Source: Lactobacillus acidophilus
GTDB lineage: Bacteria; Bacillota; Bacilli; Lactobacillales; Lactobacillaceae
DNA: 64,000 bases
Direction of reading: 5' to 3'
Assembly (NCBI RefSeq): GCF_034298135.1
Contig: NZ_CP139575.1
Location: 1,550,001 to 1,614,000, forward strand
A program made the position numbers and the translations under genes. Every line of letters starts with the position of its first letter. The stretch's first letter is position 1. A model generated the notes under the pieces. It saw nothing but the letters and a program-made list of their open reading frames with translations, was not told the origin of the DNA and searched no databases. Positions 25,517-36,245 of the stretch are shown in pieces.

Positions 25517-26071
25517 TTAATCATCTTCGTCGTCATCTTCATCGTTTAATTGTGACAATTGACCTTCGATACCGTCTGGCAATACGTCATCAGCATCATC
25601 ATTATCTTCATCATAATCAGAATCGTCATCACTGTAGTCATCATCACTATCATCAGTGGCTGCGTCTAAGTCATCGTCTTCTGGATCATCATTGTCGTAG
25701 TCGATGATATCATCGTCACCGGTAGCACTTGCCAAGAAGGCATTAACCTTCTTGTGGTGCTTACGTGAATCGTCTTCTTCTTCATCTTCTGGGTGGTTAA
25801 CTTCTTCATCAACTGATTCATATGGGAACCATGAGCGAAGAGCCCAAACATTTTCACCCATAGAAATAAATTCACCATCAGTGTTCATATCAGTATAGAA
25901 TTGTGGCAAACGTTCACGAATTTCTTCGTCACTCTTATTTAAGTATTTTTGTACGGCATTAACAATGTCAGCAAATGCCATTCTCTTGCCATTGTCTTCC
26001 AAAATTGCGCGAGCAACTTCGATCATTGACAATTCATCGCGGTTTTTGTCTTTAAATTTGTCTAATCCCAC
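25517..26071 (-). CDS. rpoE: RNA polymerase delta subunit
   Basis: 184 residues. The N-terminal HARE-HTH-like domain (residues about 1-90; SMIEVARAILEDNG, WALRSWFPYE) is followed by a long disordered acidic tail of Asp/Glu, as in Firmicute delta. It speeds recycling of polymerase and lowers nonspecific binding. The gene sits directly before pyrG, the usual order in Firmicutes. Confidence 0.96.
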   Translation of the reverse strand: MGLDKFKDKNRDELSMIEVARAILEDNGKRMAFADIVNAVQKYLNKSDEEIRERLPQFYTDMNTDGEFISMGENVWALRSWFPYESVDEEVNHPEDEEEDDSRKHHKKVNAFLASATGDDDIIDYDNDDPEDDDLDAATDDSDDDYSDDDSDYDEDNDDADDVLPDGIEGQLSQLNDEDDDEDD

Positions 26072-26117
26072 AGCTGTACGTCCTCTCTTTTACAATCTTT
26101 ACTATTCTACTAGGCGC

Positions 26118-26522
26118 TTAAGTAAAAATCAACGTGACTGTATAGTTACCTATTAAGTATAGTCCATTAAAGAGGTCATATTCAACCCGAAGTTTACGTG
26201 AACCATCTTCTTGAGTCACATATTCAAGTAAATTAGTCACGCTGACCATGTCCATTTGTCTGCCTTCAACAACATAACGGCAACTTTCTTTTTCACCCGG
26301 AACAAACTTCATAAAAGAATAATTATTTTTGTCTGCTCCCCGTCTTATTATAAGCTCATCTTCTTTTAGTAACATCTTTACGGAAATAGCTTCTTCTTCA
26401 TCGTAAGAAATTCGCGTAATACCATTTTCTTCCGTCATTTTTCCTGGAATTTGCTTAGTAAAAGTCTCTGATTCATTTTCCTGAGTAATTTTACTAGTTA
26501 AATTAATTGTTATTGCTGTCAA
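26118..26522 (-). CDS. DUF1934 (YwiB-like) protein
   Basis: 134 residues, beta-rich, matching the calycin-like DUF1934 family: TKQIPGKM, YDEEE, FVPGEKESCRYVVEGRQMDM and a C-terminal LFNGLYLIGNYTVTLIF. Function is unknown. It lies 46 nt before rpoE on the same strand, as often seen in Firmicutes, and may be the first gene of that transcript. Confidence 0.8.
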   Translation of the reverse strand: MTAITINLTSKITQENESETFTKQIPGKMTEENGITRISYDEEEAISVKMLLKEDELIIRRGADKNNYSFMKFVPGEKESCRYVVEGRQMDMVSVTNLLEYVTQEDGSRKLRVEYDLFNGLYLIGNYTVTLIFT

Positions 26523-26637
26523 GTTCTCACCCTTTCTTATATAAGCACTATGCCAGAATTTGTTATAATTTAATGTGGTTAAAGTCTATTTTATAACATT
26601 TTTAAAAAAATCAAATTAACAGGCTTGGTGAATTTTT

Positions 26638-28002
26638 ATGGCAAGATTTAAAAGTGAAAAATTAAAAAATGAAGTCGTGCTTCGTGATCCAGTTCATGGC
26701 TATATTCATATTGAAGATAAAGTTATTTTAGATATTGTTAAATCAAAAGAATTTCAACGAATGCGCAGGATTAAACAATTGGGGCCTGTCAGCTACGTTT
26801 TTCCTGGAGCAACTCATACTAGGTTTGAACATAATTTAGGTGTTTATGAATTAACTCGTAGAATATGCGATATTTTTGTTAAAAAATATCCTTCTGTTAC
26901 ACCAGGAGACGGGCTTTGGGATGATGACAATCGTCTTTTAGTAGAATGTGCCGGATTATTACATGATATTGGACATGGTCCTTACTCGCATACTTTTGAA
27001 CATTTATTCAATACCAATCATGAAAAAATTGGTCAAAAAATAATTACAGATCCAAATACAGAAATTAATCAGGCACTTAAGCAAGTTGATCCCCATTTTC
27101 CCGAATTAGTAGCTAGCGTAATTGCCAAGACTTACCCTAACCCACAAGTAGTTAAAATGATTTCTAGCCAAGCTGATGCAGACAGAATGGATTATTTACA
27201 ACGGGATGCATACTTTACCGGTGTTAATTATGGTCGATTTGATTTATCAAGAATATTGCGTGTAATTCGTCCCTATCAAGATGGAATTTGCTTTACTAAT
27301 AACGGGATGCATGCAGTCGAAGATTACATTGTTTCCCGTTATCAAATGTATCAACAAGTTTACTTCCACCGTGTTGGTCGTTCAATGGAAGTAATTTTGC
27401 ATCATTTACTTGAACGTGCACAATATATTTATCAAAATGATCATTTACAAGTTACACCTAGTTTAGCAAAATTCTTGGACGGCAATTGGACACTAAATGA
27501 CTATCTTAAGCTTGACGATGGTATCATGGAAACCAATTTCTCTATGTGGACTTCATCAAAGGATCCTATTCTTTCTGACCTGGCAAAACGTTACTTATAC
27601 AGAAAGCCTCTTGCTAGTGTAAGAATTGACAAAGAAACCAAGAATTTACTTCCCAAATTAAAGAGTTTGATCAAGGAAGCTGGTTTTAACCCAGATTATT
27701 ACACTGCAACTAATTCTGCTTTTGATGAGCCGTATGATGCATACAAACCATCTGGGAAAAATGCTAATAGCCAAATCGAGATTATGCAAGATGACGGTAG
27801 CTTAATTGAATTATCACAGCTCAGTCCGCTAGTTCGCGCATTAAATGGTACCTTCCAAGGGGATGAACGGTTCTTCTTTCCTAAGACCATGTTGTCTCAC
27901 GATGAAGACGAACCACAAATTTTTGCTCCGTTGTATGAAGAATTTCAAAAATATGTTAAAAACGGTTCATTAAGATACTTGAGAAAGCCTAAAAAGAAGT
28001 AA
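26638..28002 (+). CDS. HD-domain phosphohydrolase (YwfO type)
   Basis: 454 residues. HD metal residues lie in THTRFEHNLGVYEL (about residue 60) and LLHDIGHGPYSHTFEH (about residue 107); a later Asp is in SSQADADRMDYLQRDA. The layout matches dNTP triphosphohydrolase-like SamHD1 relatives. It probably hydrolyses nucleotides; the substrate is not settled by sequence. It is divergent from the DUF1934 gene. Confidence 0.9.
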   Translation: MARFKSEKLKNEVVLRDPVHGYIHIEDKVILDIVKSKEFQRMRRIKQLGPVSYVFPGATHTRFEHNLGVYELTRRICDIFVKKYPSVTPGDGLWDDDNRLLVECAGLLHDIGHGPYSHTFEHLFNTNHEKIGQKIITDPNTEINQALKQVDPHFPELVASVIAKTYPNPQVVKMISSQADADRMDYLQRDAYFTGVNYGRFDLSRILRVIRPYQDGICFTNNGMHAVEDYIVSRYQMYQQVYFHRVGRSMEVILHHLLERAQYIYQNDHLQVTPSLAKFLDGNWTLNDYLKLDDGIMETNFSMWTSSKDPILSDLAKRYLYRKPLASVRIDKETKNLLPKLKSLIKEAGFNPDYYTATNSAFDEPYDAYKPSGKNANSQIEIMQDDGSLIELSQLSPLVRALNGTFQGDERFFFPKTMLSHDEDEPQIFAPLYEEFQKYVKNGSLRYLRKPKKK

Positions 28003-28031
28003 AATATTCTTATAGAATCGAGGTACATATC

Positions 28032-28313
28032 ATGGAAAAGAACGAATTAAATCAAAATGTAAGAACGCAAATTAATCCAAAAGATGAACCAAAACGTACC
28101 GAAAGAAATGGCTATACTCAAATAAAAGACTTAATGAATACAGTTCATGGTTATTGCATGGATTACACTAATGCATCTTTCAAATTTATTCATGAAAATA
28201 AAGACTTAATCAAAGATGTAGTAGAAGTCAGTTGTAAAACCGTCATTGCCATAGCTGCTTGTTCTGCAGTAGCAAGTGTTGCTAAATGTATTTCAGATAG
28301 TAAGAAGAAATAA
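28032..28313 (+). CDS. Small protein with C-terminal hydrophobic segment, unknown
   Basis: 93 residues: a charged, polar N-terminus and a hydrophobic stretch near residues 70-88 (VIAIAACSAVASVAKCI) before KKK. GAGGT precedes the ATG. It lies 29 nt after the HD gene and ends at a terminator, so it is probably co-transcribed. No family recognised; a tail-anchored membrane protein is possible. Confidence 0.6.
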   Translation: MEKNELNQNVRTQINPKDEPKRTERNGYTQIKDLMNTVHGYCMDYTNASFKFIHENKDLIKDVVEVSCKTVIAIAACSAVASVAKCISDSKKK

Positions 28314-28328
28314 TTAAACATTGTAGCA

Positions 28329-28356
28329 AAATAAGCTGATCTCAATCGATCAGCTT
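28329..28356. terminator. Bidirectional terminator
   Basis: AAATAAGCTGATC-TCAATC-GATCAGCTTATTT with T-run; between the 93-aa gene and the convergent ROK gene. Confidence 0.9.
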
Positions 28357-28362
28357 ATTTTT

Positions 28363-29271
28363 TTATTTATTTAATTTACGCAGTAATGAATATAGCGCTC
28401 CATATAAGTTTGAGTCATTACCATGTTTAGCAGAAACGACTACGGGTACAATCATCTGTTTACCTATCATCGGATTATTATCCAATATTTTATGTAACTG
28501 ATTGTCAATTTCATCAATCAAAATCTTCTGATTACTAATACCACCGCCAATTACAAATTTTGATGCGTTAATTACAGTTTGAATATTAATAATCATAATT
28601 GCTACATTACGACAATATCGTTTAAAAATTGCCATTGCGCGTAAGTCGCCATTATTAATTGCTTCAAAAGCACTTAATCCATCATCCAAATCCTTATTTC
28701 CGGTAGCTAAATTCACTTTTTTAATCATATTGACTGCAGAACAACTAACCCCTGTATATGCTGCCATGTTTTTCACACCAATACCAGAATTAGTAATCAT
28801 CCAACTTAATTCACCAGCTTGAAAAGTCCAACCATGTAAAATGCGATTGTTAACAATAATCCCGCCGCCAACACCTGTACCAAGCGTAATGGCCACGCCA
28901 GTGTCTACTCCACGCAATTCACCAAGCCATTGCTCAGAAAGGGCCGCAGTCTTACCATCATTTTCGACGCTAATTGGTACACCATACTTTTGACCTAAGG
29001 TTTCTTGAAGATTCAAACCATCAAGAAATGGTAATGCCCCACCAAAGTAAATAATCTTATTTTCAGTATCAATTTTACCTGGCGCACAAACTGCAATCCC
29101 ACTAAATGCATCTTGATATTTATCAGCTACTTGATACATTGATTCCATAAATGCATCAAGATCTTCTGCATTTGTTTTTATACGATCCTTTTCAAGAATC
29201 TGGCCATTTTCATCAACCAAGGCATATTTTAAGTTTGTTCCACCTATATCAAAAGTTAAATATTTTTTCAT
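28363..29271 (-). CDS. ROK-family sugar kinase
   Basis: 302 residues from the ATG at 29271 (AGGTGG 5 nt before; the GTG at 29280 is inside this spacing). ATP loop FDIGGTNLKYAL near residue 6, the sugar-binding ENDGKTAALSEQ near 105 and GTGVGGGIIV near 135 are typical. The usual ROK zinc Cys cluster (GxGCxGCxE) is missing, as in many kinase members. Next to a PTS EIIC and phospho-beta-glucosidase, it likely phosphorylates the free glucose released from cellobiose-type sugars or a related sugar. Confidence 0.88.
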   Translation of the reverse strand: MKKYLTFDIGGTNLKYALVDENGQILEKDRIKTNAEDLDAFMESMYQVADKYQDAFSGIAVCAPGKIDTENKIIYFGGALPFLDGLNLQETLGQKYGVPISVENDGKTAALSEQWLGELRGVDTGVAITLGTGVGGGIIVNNRILHGWTFQAGELSWMITNSGIGVKNMAAYTGVSCSAVNMIKKVNLATGNKDLDDGLSAFEAINNGDLRAMAIFKRYCRNVAIMIINIQTVINASKFVIGGGISNQKILIDEIDNQLHKILDNNPMIGKQMIVPVVVSAKHGNDSNLYGALYSLLRKLNK

Positions 29272-29289
29272 TGTTTCCACCTAATTAAA

Positions 29290-29335
29290 AACGAGCTCTT
29301 ACCTTAATAATAACCGGAAAAGCTCATTTTTGTTA
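29290..29335 (-). terminator. Intercistronic hairpin between PTS EIIC and ROK genes
   Basis: Minus strand: AATGAGCTTTTCC pairs partly with GGTAAGAGCTC, followed by GTTTTTAA. It lies just before the ROK ribosome site and may reduce readthrough into the kinase. Confidence 0.5.
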
Positions 29336-29340
29336 ATACA

Positions 29341-30666
29341 TTATTTTTTAGCTTGTTGTTCCTGCTTGTAGAGCATCTTGTCATAGCTTCGAGCAAATGG
29401 CCAATAAACAAAGAAGGAAATTACTAAAATTATTGCCTGCCAAAGAGCTATCTTCCATCCACCAATTAAGAATCCTGAAATAACTGGTGGAGTGGTCCAT
29501 GGTACTTGTACACCGTTAAGGTATGGTAGAATACCAGCTTTAATTAATAAGTAAGTTGAACCTGCTGATAAAGGTGGCATGATGAAGAATGGAATAGCCA
29601 ACATTGGGTTCATAACAATAGGAACACCGAACAAAACCGGCTCATTAATATTAAAGATACCTGGCACCAAGGTTAATTTACCAATACTCTTAAGTTGTTG
29701 TGATCTAGCAAAGAAGACCATGAATACAACAAGTCCAATAGTCATTCCTGCACCAGTTACAGTAGAAAATTGATCAAATAACCCCTGAATAACAATGTGA
29801 CCACCGTGTTCTGCATCTACATAGCCAAATTTCTTAAAAATAGCAGCATTTTCCAATGCATTAGCTTGTAAAATTGGACCAACAATACCACCAACAAGTG
29901 TTGAACCATGAACACCAAAGAACCAAAAGAATGGTACTAAAATAGTCATAATCAAGATACCACCGAATGAATCTGAAATACCTTGAAGTGGTGTTTGGAT
30001 AGTAGCATAGATCCATTGAGTCAATGTAGTGTTAGCAACTTTTTCAAAGAAAATGTATACACATAGCCATAATGTGGAAATAACTGCCGCTGGAATCAAA
30101 GCAACAAATGAACCTGCTACTGCTGGTGGAACTTGATCTGGTAACTTAATGGTAATCTTTTTCTTAATAAACCATGAATAAATCCATCCAGTAATCAAAC
30201 CAATAATAATTGCGGCAATCATACCTTGACCACCAAGCCAAACGCGATCAATATAGCCACTTAATAAATTAGGTGCTTGATTAGCTGAAACAATAGTTTT
30301 TGAACCATTCATTACAGCGCTAGTCGGATTCATAATAATTAAAAAGCCAACAAATGCGGTTAATCCTGATGGAAGTGGATCTACTTTTTCACTTTTTGCC
30401 CATTGATATGCAATACCAATTACTGCAAATACTGAAACAATTCCAAATGAAGCATTATAAGCTTGCGTCCAGAATCTAGTTAACCCCATTGCATCCATCC
30501 AGTTAGCAACTGCTGGAACTGGAAATGAAGCAAGAAGTAAAAATACTGAACCGATCATAATAAATGGCAAAGATATAACCATACCATCTTTTAATGCAAC
30601 GATTGGTCTTGTGTTAACAAATTTCATTATCGGCGGTAAGACGCGCGTGTTAATAAAGTTTTTCAT
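29341..30666 (-). CDS. PTS EIIC, cellobiose/lactose family
   Basis: 441 residues from the ATG at 30666, preceded by GGGAGAG; upstream in-frame codons lack a site. It has about ten membrane segments and EIIC features (KDGMVISLPFIMIGSVFLL, FWFFGVHGSTLVGGI, NINEPVLFGVPIVMNP). It transports and, with general PTS components, phosphorylates a beta-glucoside. No EIIA or EIIB gene adjoins, so these come from elsewhere. Divergent from the RpiR regulator, with cre between -35 and -10. Confidence 0.93.
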   Translation of the reverse strand: MKNFINTRVLPPIMKFVNTRPIVALKDGMVISLPFIMIGSVFLLLASFPVPAVANWMDAMGLTRFWTQAYNASFGIVSVFAVIGIAYQWAKSEKVDPLPSGLTAFVGFLIIMNPTSAVMNGSKTIVSANQAPNLLSGYIDRVWLGGQGMIAAIIIGLITGWIYSWFIKKKITIKLPDQVPPAVAGSFVALIPAAVISTLWLCVYIFFEKVANTTLTQWIYATIQTPLQGISDSFGGILIMTILVPFFWFFGVHGSTLVGGIVGPILQANALENAAIFKKFGYVDAEHGGHIVIQGLFDQFSTVTGAGMTIGLVVFMVFFARSQQLKSIGKLTLVPGIFNINEPVLFGVPIVMNPMLAIPFFIMPPLSAGSTYLLIKAGILPYLNGVQVPWTTPPVISGFLIGGWKIALWQAIILVISFFVYWPFARSYDKMLYKQEQQAKK

Positions 30667-30712
30667 AAGTTCTCTCCCAATCTTTAATTGTTCTTTTCTC
30701 TTAACAATTATC

Positions 30713-30741
30713 ATTCTATGTAAACGATTACATAAAAACAA
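30713..30741 (-). promoter_or_regulatory. PTS promoter with cre between -35 and -10
   Basis: TTGTTT (30736-30741), 17-bp spacer, TAGAAT (30713-30718). The spacer holds TGTAAACGATTACA (30719-30732 on the plus strand), a perfect match to the cre consensus. CcpA would block polymerase directly. Confidence 0.85.
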
Positions 30742-30785
30742 TGCTTTAATGCTTATTAGGTACAGTACTATGATTAAGCATTTTA

Positions 30786-30809
30786 TTCCGCATACGGAAC
30801 ACTGTGTTC
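30786..30809. promoter_or_regulatory. Overlapping palindromes, probable RpiR operator
   Basis: TTCCG-CATA-CGGAA (30786-30799) and GAACAC-T-GTGTTC (30797-30809) overlap by three bases. They lie between the divergent PTS and regulator genes. The second has a near-identical copy at 31570-31582 before the glucosidase. Confidence 0.65.
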
Positions 30810-30853
30810 GATTATGCTAAAATAAGATTAGTATTATTATGGGAGTTGAACTT

Positions 30854-31570
30854 ATGGCTTTTTTTGGATTTAAAAATTTATCGTCATTATCTACCGTTGA
30901 TATGTCTATCTACCGCTATATTGAACAAAATAGTGATAAAGTTATTTACATGCGAGTAAGAGACATTGCTCAAAACGCACATGTTTCAAATTCATCGGTA
31001 ATGCGCTTTATTCATAAAATAGGCTTTAATAGCTTTCCTGAATTTAAAGCTTATCTAAAAAACAACAACCATAGTTCATATCAAGTGGAAGTTGAATTTA
31101 TTAATAAATCAAATTTTCCTAATGATTTAACTAGTAAATTAAATATTGTCGCTGATAAAATATATCAAGCTGACAATATCATCACTATGGGGATGGGCGA
31201 CTCTGCATTTTTAGCTGGATATGCAGCAAGAAAACTAGCAGCTTTGGGCTTTAATGCAGGGCCAGTAACTGATCCATTTTATCCACTTGTTCCTAAATTA
31301 GCTAATACTACCAATAACATCATTATATGTTTTTCAGTTTCTGGAAGAACTACCGAGATGGTAGAAATGATCAACAGATTCGTTAACAACGAAGATGTAT
31401 TAATCGTTAGTGTTACTGCAGATGAAACAAGTCCTATAGCCAAAATGAGTCGCTATACTCTTACTTATCATGAACAATTTGTAAGACCAAACGGTTATGA
31501 TCTATCTTCACAGGTACCAGTAATGTACATAATTGAAGGAATCATTAAGATCTTAAGTGAAAAAGAATAG
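30854..31570 (+). CDS. RpiR-family regulator with SIS domain
   Basis: 238 residues from the ATG at 30854 (GGGAG at 8 nt). N-terminal HTH (RVRDIAQNAHVSNSSVMRFIHKIGF, residues about 30-55), then a SIS sugar-phosphate domain with GMGDSAFLAGYAARKL and FSVSGRTTEMVEMI. It should sense a phosphosugar from this locus and regulate the PTS/kinase and glucosidase units through the shared palindrome. Confidence 0.92.
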   Translation: MAFFGFKNLSSLSTVDMSIYRYIEQNSDKVIYMRVRDIAQNAHVSNSSVMRFIHKIGFNSFPEFKAYLKNNNHSSYQVEVEFINKSNFPNDLTSKLNIVADKIYQADNIITMGMGDSAFLAGYAARKLAALGFNAGPVTDPFYPLVPKLANTTNNIIICFSVSGRTTEMVEMINRFVNNEDVLIVSVTADETSPIAKMSRYTLTYHEQFVRPNGYDLSSQVPVMYIIEGIIKILSEKE

Positions 31571-31582
31571 AACACTATGTTC
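31570..31582. promoter_or_regulatory. Second copy of the RpiR operator motif
   Basis: GAACAC-T-ATGTTC differs from 30797-30809 by one base. It begins at the last base of the regulator stop codon, 80 bp before the glucosidase -10 box. Confidence 0.6.
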
Positions 31583-31645
31583 CATCTTAGGAAAATTTGA
31601 CTGAATCATCGAACTATACCAAAAAATTCCATTTATATATCATAA

Positions 31646-33127
<1,482 letters not shown>

Positions 33128-33130
33128 ACG

Positions 33131-33163
33131 AAAAATGACTAACCGATTTGGTTAGTCATTTTA
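33131..33163. terminator. Bidirectional terminator
   Basis: AAAATGACTAACC-GATTT-GGTTAGTCATTTT between the glucosidase and prs. Confidence 0.9.
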
Positions 33164-33178
33164 TTTAATATTCAACTT

Positions 33179-34153
33179 TTACTTGTGCTTGTCTTCTTCG
33201 TATCTAGTATTGAACAAAGGACTAAGTGCTTTATGTTCTTGGATACACTTAATAGCATCACCCATAAGTGGGCCAACTGATACTAAAAGCATCTTATCCA
33301 ACTTCTTTTCAGCTGGTTGATTAATTGAATCAGTAAGAACCAAGTTCTTAATTGGTGAATCATTCAATCTCTTAATTGCAGGACCTGAAAGAACAGCATG
33401 AGTTGCACTTGCATAAACTTCAGTTGCACCAGCATCAATTAATGCTTGTGCAGCTAGAGTAATAGTACCGGCAGTATCAATCATATCGTCGATAATAATT
33501 GCACGCTTACCCTTAACATCACCAATAATGTTCATAACTTCGGCGACGTTAGCCTTAGGACGACGCTTATCAACAATAGCAATATGACAACCTAAGAATT
33601 CAGCAAGTTTTCTAGCACGAGTAACACCACCATGATCAGGTGAAACAACAACTGCATCTTCTTCCAAGTGGTTACGCAAGAAGTAATCAGCAAGGAGTGG
33701 TGCACCCATTAAGTTATCAACTGGAATATCGAAGAAACCTTGAATTTGTGGTGCATGCAAGTCAAGTGAAAGAATACGGTCTGCACCAGCAGTTTGAAGC
33801 ATATCAGCAACAAGCTTAGCAGTAATTGGTTCACGAGCACGAGTCTTACGGTCTTGACGGGCATAACCATAGTAAGGGATCACAATATTAATTGTACGTG
33901 CACTAGCACGACGTACAGCATCAATCATGATCAAGAGTTCCATCAAATTATCATTAACTGGATCACTAGTTGATTGAACAAGGTATACATCTTTACCACG
34001 TACAGTTTCATCAATATTAATTTGAATTTCGCCATCACTAAAACGCTCAACACTTGATTTTGAAAGTGGAATACCTACACGATCAGCAATCTTTTGTGCC
34101 AACGGTACATTAGAGTTGAGGGCAAAAATCATCATATCGTCTTTATAGGACAT
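33179..34153 (-). CDS. prs: Ribose-phosphate pyrophosphokinase
   Basis: 324 residues. It makes PRPP from ribose 5-phosphate and ATP for purine, pyrimidine and cofactor synthesis. The flexible loop and Mg site ([13 protein letters not shown], residues about 100-112; [11 protein letters not shown]) and the PRPP motif [14 protein letters not shown] near residue 225 are intact. GGAGG precedes the ATG. In many Firmicutes it follows glmU directly; here three surface-protein genes intervene. Confidence 0.97.
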   Translation of the reverse strand: MSYKDDMMIFALNSNVPLAQKIADRVGIPLSKSSVERFSDGEIQINIDETVRGKDVYLVQSTSDPVNDNLMELLIMIDAVRRASARTINIVIPYYGYARQDRKTRAREPITAKLVADMLQTAGADRILSLDLHAPQIQGFFDIPVDNLMGAPLLADYFLRNHLEEDAVVVSPDHGGVTRARKLAEFLGCHIAIVDKRRPKANVAEVMNIIGDVKGKRAIIIDDMIDTAGTITLAAQALIDAGATEVYASATHAVLSGPAIKRLNDSPIKNLVLTDSINQPAEKKLDKMLLVSVGPLMGDAIKCIQEHKALSPLFNTRYEEDKHK

Positions 34154-34382
34154 AATTTCCTCCGTAAAAATAATTAACCAGCTCTATTTTAGCAAAAGTC
34201 ATTCTAAAAAGAACTACTATACTTCTAATTATAACAAGATTTTCGTTAAAATGTCGCAGGATTAATGCTACTAAACTAATTGTGTGCTCTCATTAATAAA
34301 AAACAAGCAAAATCACTAACTATTAGCCACTAAAAAAGTTAGAATATATGTGTACTTTCTAGTACAACGAAAATATCCTAAA
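34154..34382. other. Intergenic stretch without recognised features
   Basis: About 230 bases of AT-rich sequence between prs and the SLAP terminator. It should hold the prs promoter but no convincing -35/-10 pair or gene is seen. Confidence 0.4.
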
Positions 34383-34423
34383 AAATAAGACGTACATCTA
34401 CCCCTAGGTGTACGTCTTATTTT
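34383..34423 (-). terminator. Terminator of the first SLAP gene
   Basis: AAATAAGACGTACA-CTA pairs with TAG-TGTACGTCTTATTT around CCCC (one mismatch), followed by TTTTTT on the minus strand. Confidence 0.88.
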
Positions 34424-34432
34424 GTTAACAAA

Positions 34433-36118
34433 TTATCTTTGTTGAGCAAAGTCGCTAATATTCAAAGGTTCATTGTAGCCATTTGATGAAACGATTGCTA
34501 AAGTAGTGTTGTTATTTGAGAATTGAACATTACTTTCTGGAACGTTTCTTACACTAGCAACTAACTTAACAATTTGGTTGGCTTCATCTAAAGTAAGATT
34601 ACTTAAGTTAGCTACAACTATTTTTTGACCGTTAAGCTTAGCGTAAGCTTCATTAATGTTAGCTACTGCTTCATTAACTTGAGCAATAGTTGCTGAAGCA
34701 TTGTTATTAACAGCAGTTGCATCAGAAACAGCCTTATCATAGTTATTTCTTAAGTCTGATGATGAAAGCTTGTAAGTAGTAGAATTTTTAACGTTCTTAG
34801 AATTATTAATACTTTCTGACAACTTAGTCTTATCTGCTGCAGTTGCAACAGTTACATCAGCCTTAGCTTGTTCTGGAGTATTAACAGGTGACAAAGTCTT
34901 ACCACTAACAATTACATCACTAGCCTTCAAGTAACCTCTACCACTAGCTAATTTGTAGAACAAGTCTGGGGTACCGTTTGCTGAAGTTGCAATATATCTT
35001 AATTCTGAAACTTGTTGACTTTGACCAGCACCAAATAATCTGGTGTCGTCTTTTTGACCCTTAATATTGTAAAGTGGAGTTACACCAATGGTAGTTACCT
35101 TAGTTACATCTGGGTTAACATTATCAGTCGATGGATCATCAACAGTTGCTTCTCCATCTGGTTCATTGATAGGATCAAGCTTAGCACCTGAAACTTTACC
35201 CACATTAGCAGCCTTTACAAATTGATCATCACCAATCTTGTAGTAAAGCTTAGTACCAATGTATCTTGCTTCAGTAGCCTTTACACTCTTGCCCTTCTTA
35301 ATTTTCTTTTTCTTAGTATCGCCATTGCCATCATAAATGTAGGCATTCTTCTTTAAAGTAATAGTAGCTGTTTCATTTGTATCTACATTACTTGCCTTTA
35401 CAAAAGCTGTACCCTTTTTATTAAGTTGGTAGTATAACTTACCATCAATAGTTTCTGTACCGTATGAATCAACAGTAGTACCCTTAGTAAGTTTATCTTT
35501 ACCTTCATACTTTTTAATACGCTTACCATTTTCATCATAAACGTATGAATTACGAGCAATCTTAATGCTTACAGCAGTTACTGTTGAAGAAGTACTTGAA
35601 GATGGCTTCTTAGTAGTTGATGAAGCTGAAGCAGATGGGCCATCTACGTTAACAGCCTTAATATAGGCATTATTACCGAGGCTGTAGTAAAGAACACCAT
35701 CGATCTTCACTGTACCATTAGACTTAAGAGTTACACCTTTAGCAATAGTAGTGTACTTTGCACTGCCCATGTACTTAGTAAGACGCTTACCATTCTTGTC
35801 ATAAACATAAGCATTGTGAACTAACTTAATAGTGTTTGAAGCTGCCTTCTTAGTTGAAGTACTCTTTGCACTAGTTGAAGAAGTAGTCTTAGAGCTTGAT
35901 TTTGTTGAACTTGTCTTCTTAGTTGAAGTAGATTGACTAGTAGCCTTCTTTGATGAAGACTTAGTCTTAGTCTTTGAAGCTGAAGTAGTCTTCTTAGCAG
36001 TAGTTTTGCTTGATGATTTAGTAGTAGCAGCTTGAACATTTTGCACAGTACCTACAAATGGACTTACGCTCATTAATGCAGCTGCTGATACCATAATCAA
36101 CTTATGATTTAATTTCAT
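34433..36118 (-). CDS. SLAP-domain cell-surface protein with FIVAR-like region
   Basis: 561 residues from the ATG at 36118 (GAGG 11 nt before). Signal peptide MKLNHKLIMVSAAALMSVSP with cleavage near VQA-A (about residue 30). Then a Ser/Thr/Lys-rich linker (about 32-95), four SLAP-type repeats (pattern NAYVYDKNGKR...KG...IDG..YY...AYIKAVNV), an alpha-helical FIVAR-like segment (about 410-490) and a C-terminal domain of about 60 residues. SLAP repeats bind secondary wall polymers without covalent anchoring. It is the last of three tandem paralogues. Confidence 0.9.
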   Translation of the reverse strand: MKLNHKLIMVSAAALMSVSPFVGTVQNVQAATTKSSSKTTAKKTTSASKTKTKSSSKKATSQSTSTKKTSSTKSSSKTTSSTSAKSTSTKKAASNTIKLVHNAYVYDKNGKRLTKYMGSAKYTTIAKGVTLKSNGTVKIDGVLYYSLGNNAYIKAVNVDGPSASASSTTKKPSSSTSSTVTAVSIKIARNSYVYDENGKRIKKYEGKDKLTKGTTVDSYGTETIDGKLYYQLNKKGTAFVKASNVDTNETATITLKKNAYIYDGNGDTKKKKIKKGKSVKATEARYIGTKLYYKIGDDQFVKAANVGKVSGAKLDPINEPDGEATVDDPSTDNVNPDVTKVTTIGVTPLYNIKGQKDDTRLFGAGQSQQVSELRYIATSANGTPDLFYKLASGRGYLKASDVIVSGKTLSPVNTPEQAKADVTVATAADKTKLSESINNSKNVKNSTTYKLSSSDLRNNYDKAVSDATAVNNNASATIAQVNEAVANINEAYAKLNGQKIVVANLSNLTLDEANQIVKLVASVRNVPESNVQFSNNNTTLAIVSSNGYNEPLNISDFAQQR

Positions 36119-36191
36119 CGATAATATACCTCGCATCTATATTTAAACTCATCTACTTATTGTAAATCCAAATTGGAAATTTGCCAATTTT

Positions 36192-36236
36192 AGGACAAAA
36201 AAAGACATCTTTTCTTAATCGAAAAGACATCTTTCA
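36192..36236 (-). terminator. Probable terminator of the second SLAP gene
   Basis: Minus strand AAAGA-tgt-CTTTTC-GATTAA-GAAAAG-atg-TCTTT followed by TTTTTT. The stem has a central internal loop. Confidence 0.6.
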
Positions 36237-36245
36237 ATATATCTA

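Noticed and set aside
35840..36030. CRISPR-like or minisatellite array
   Set aside because: The repeats are irregular Ser/Lys/Thr codons of a surface-protein linker; there are no spacers or constant repeat lengths. No CRISPR array is seen in the window.
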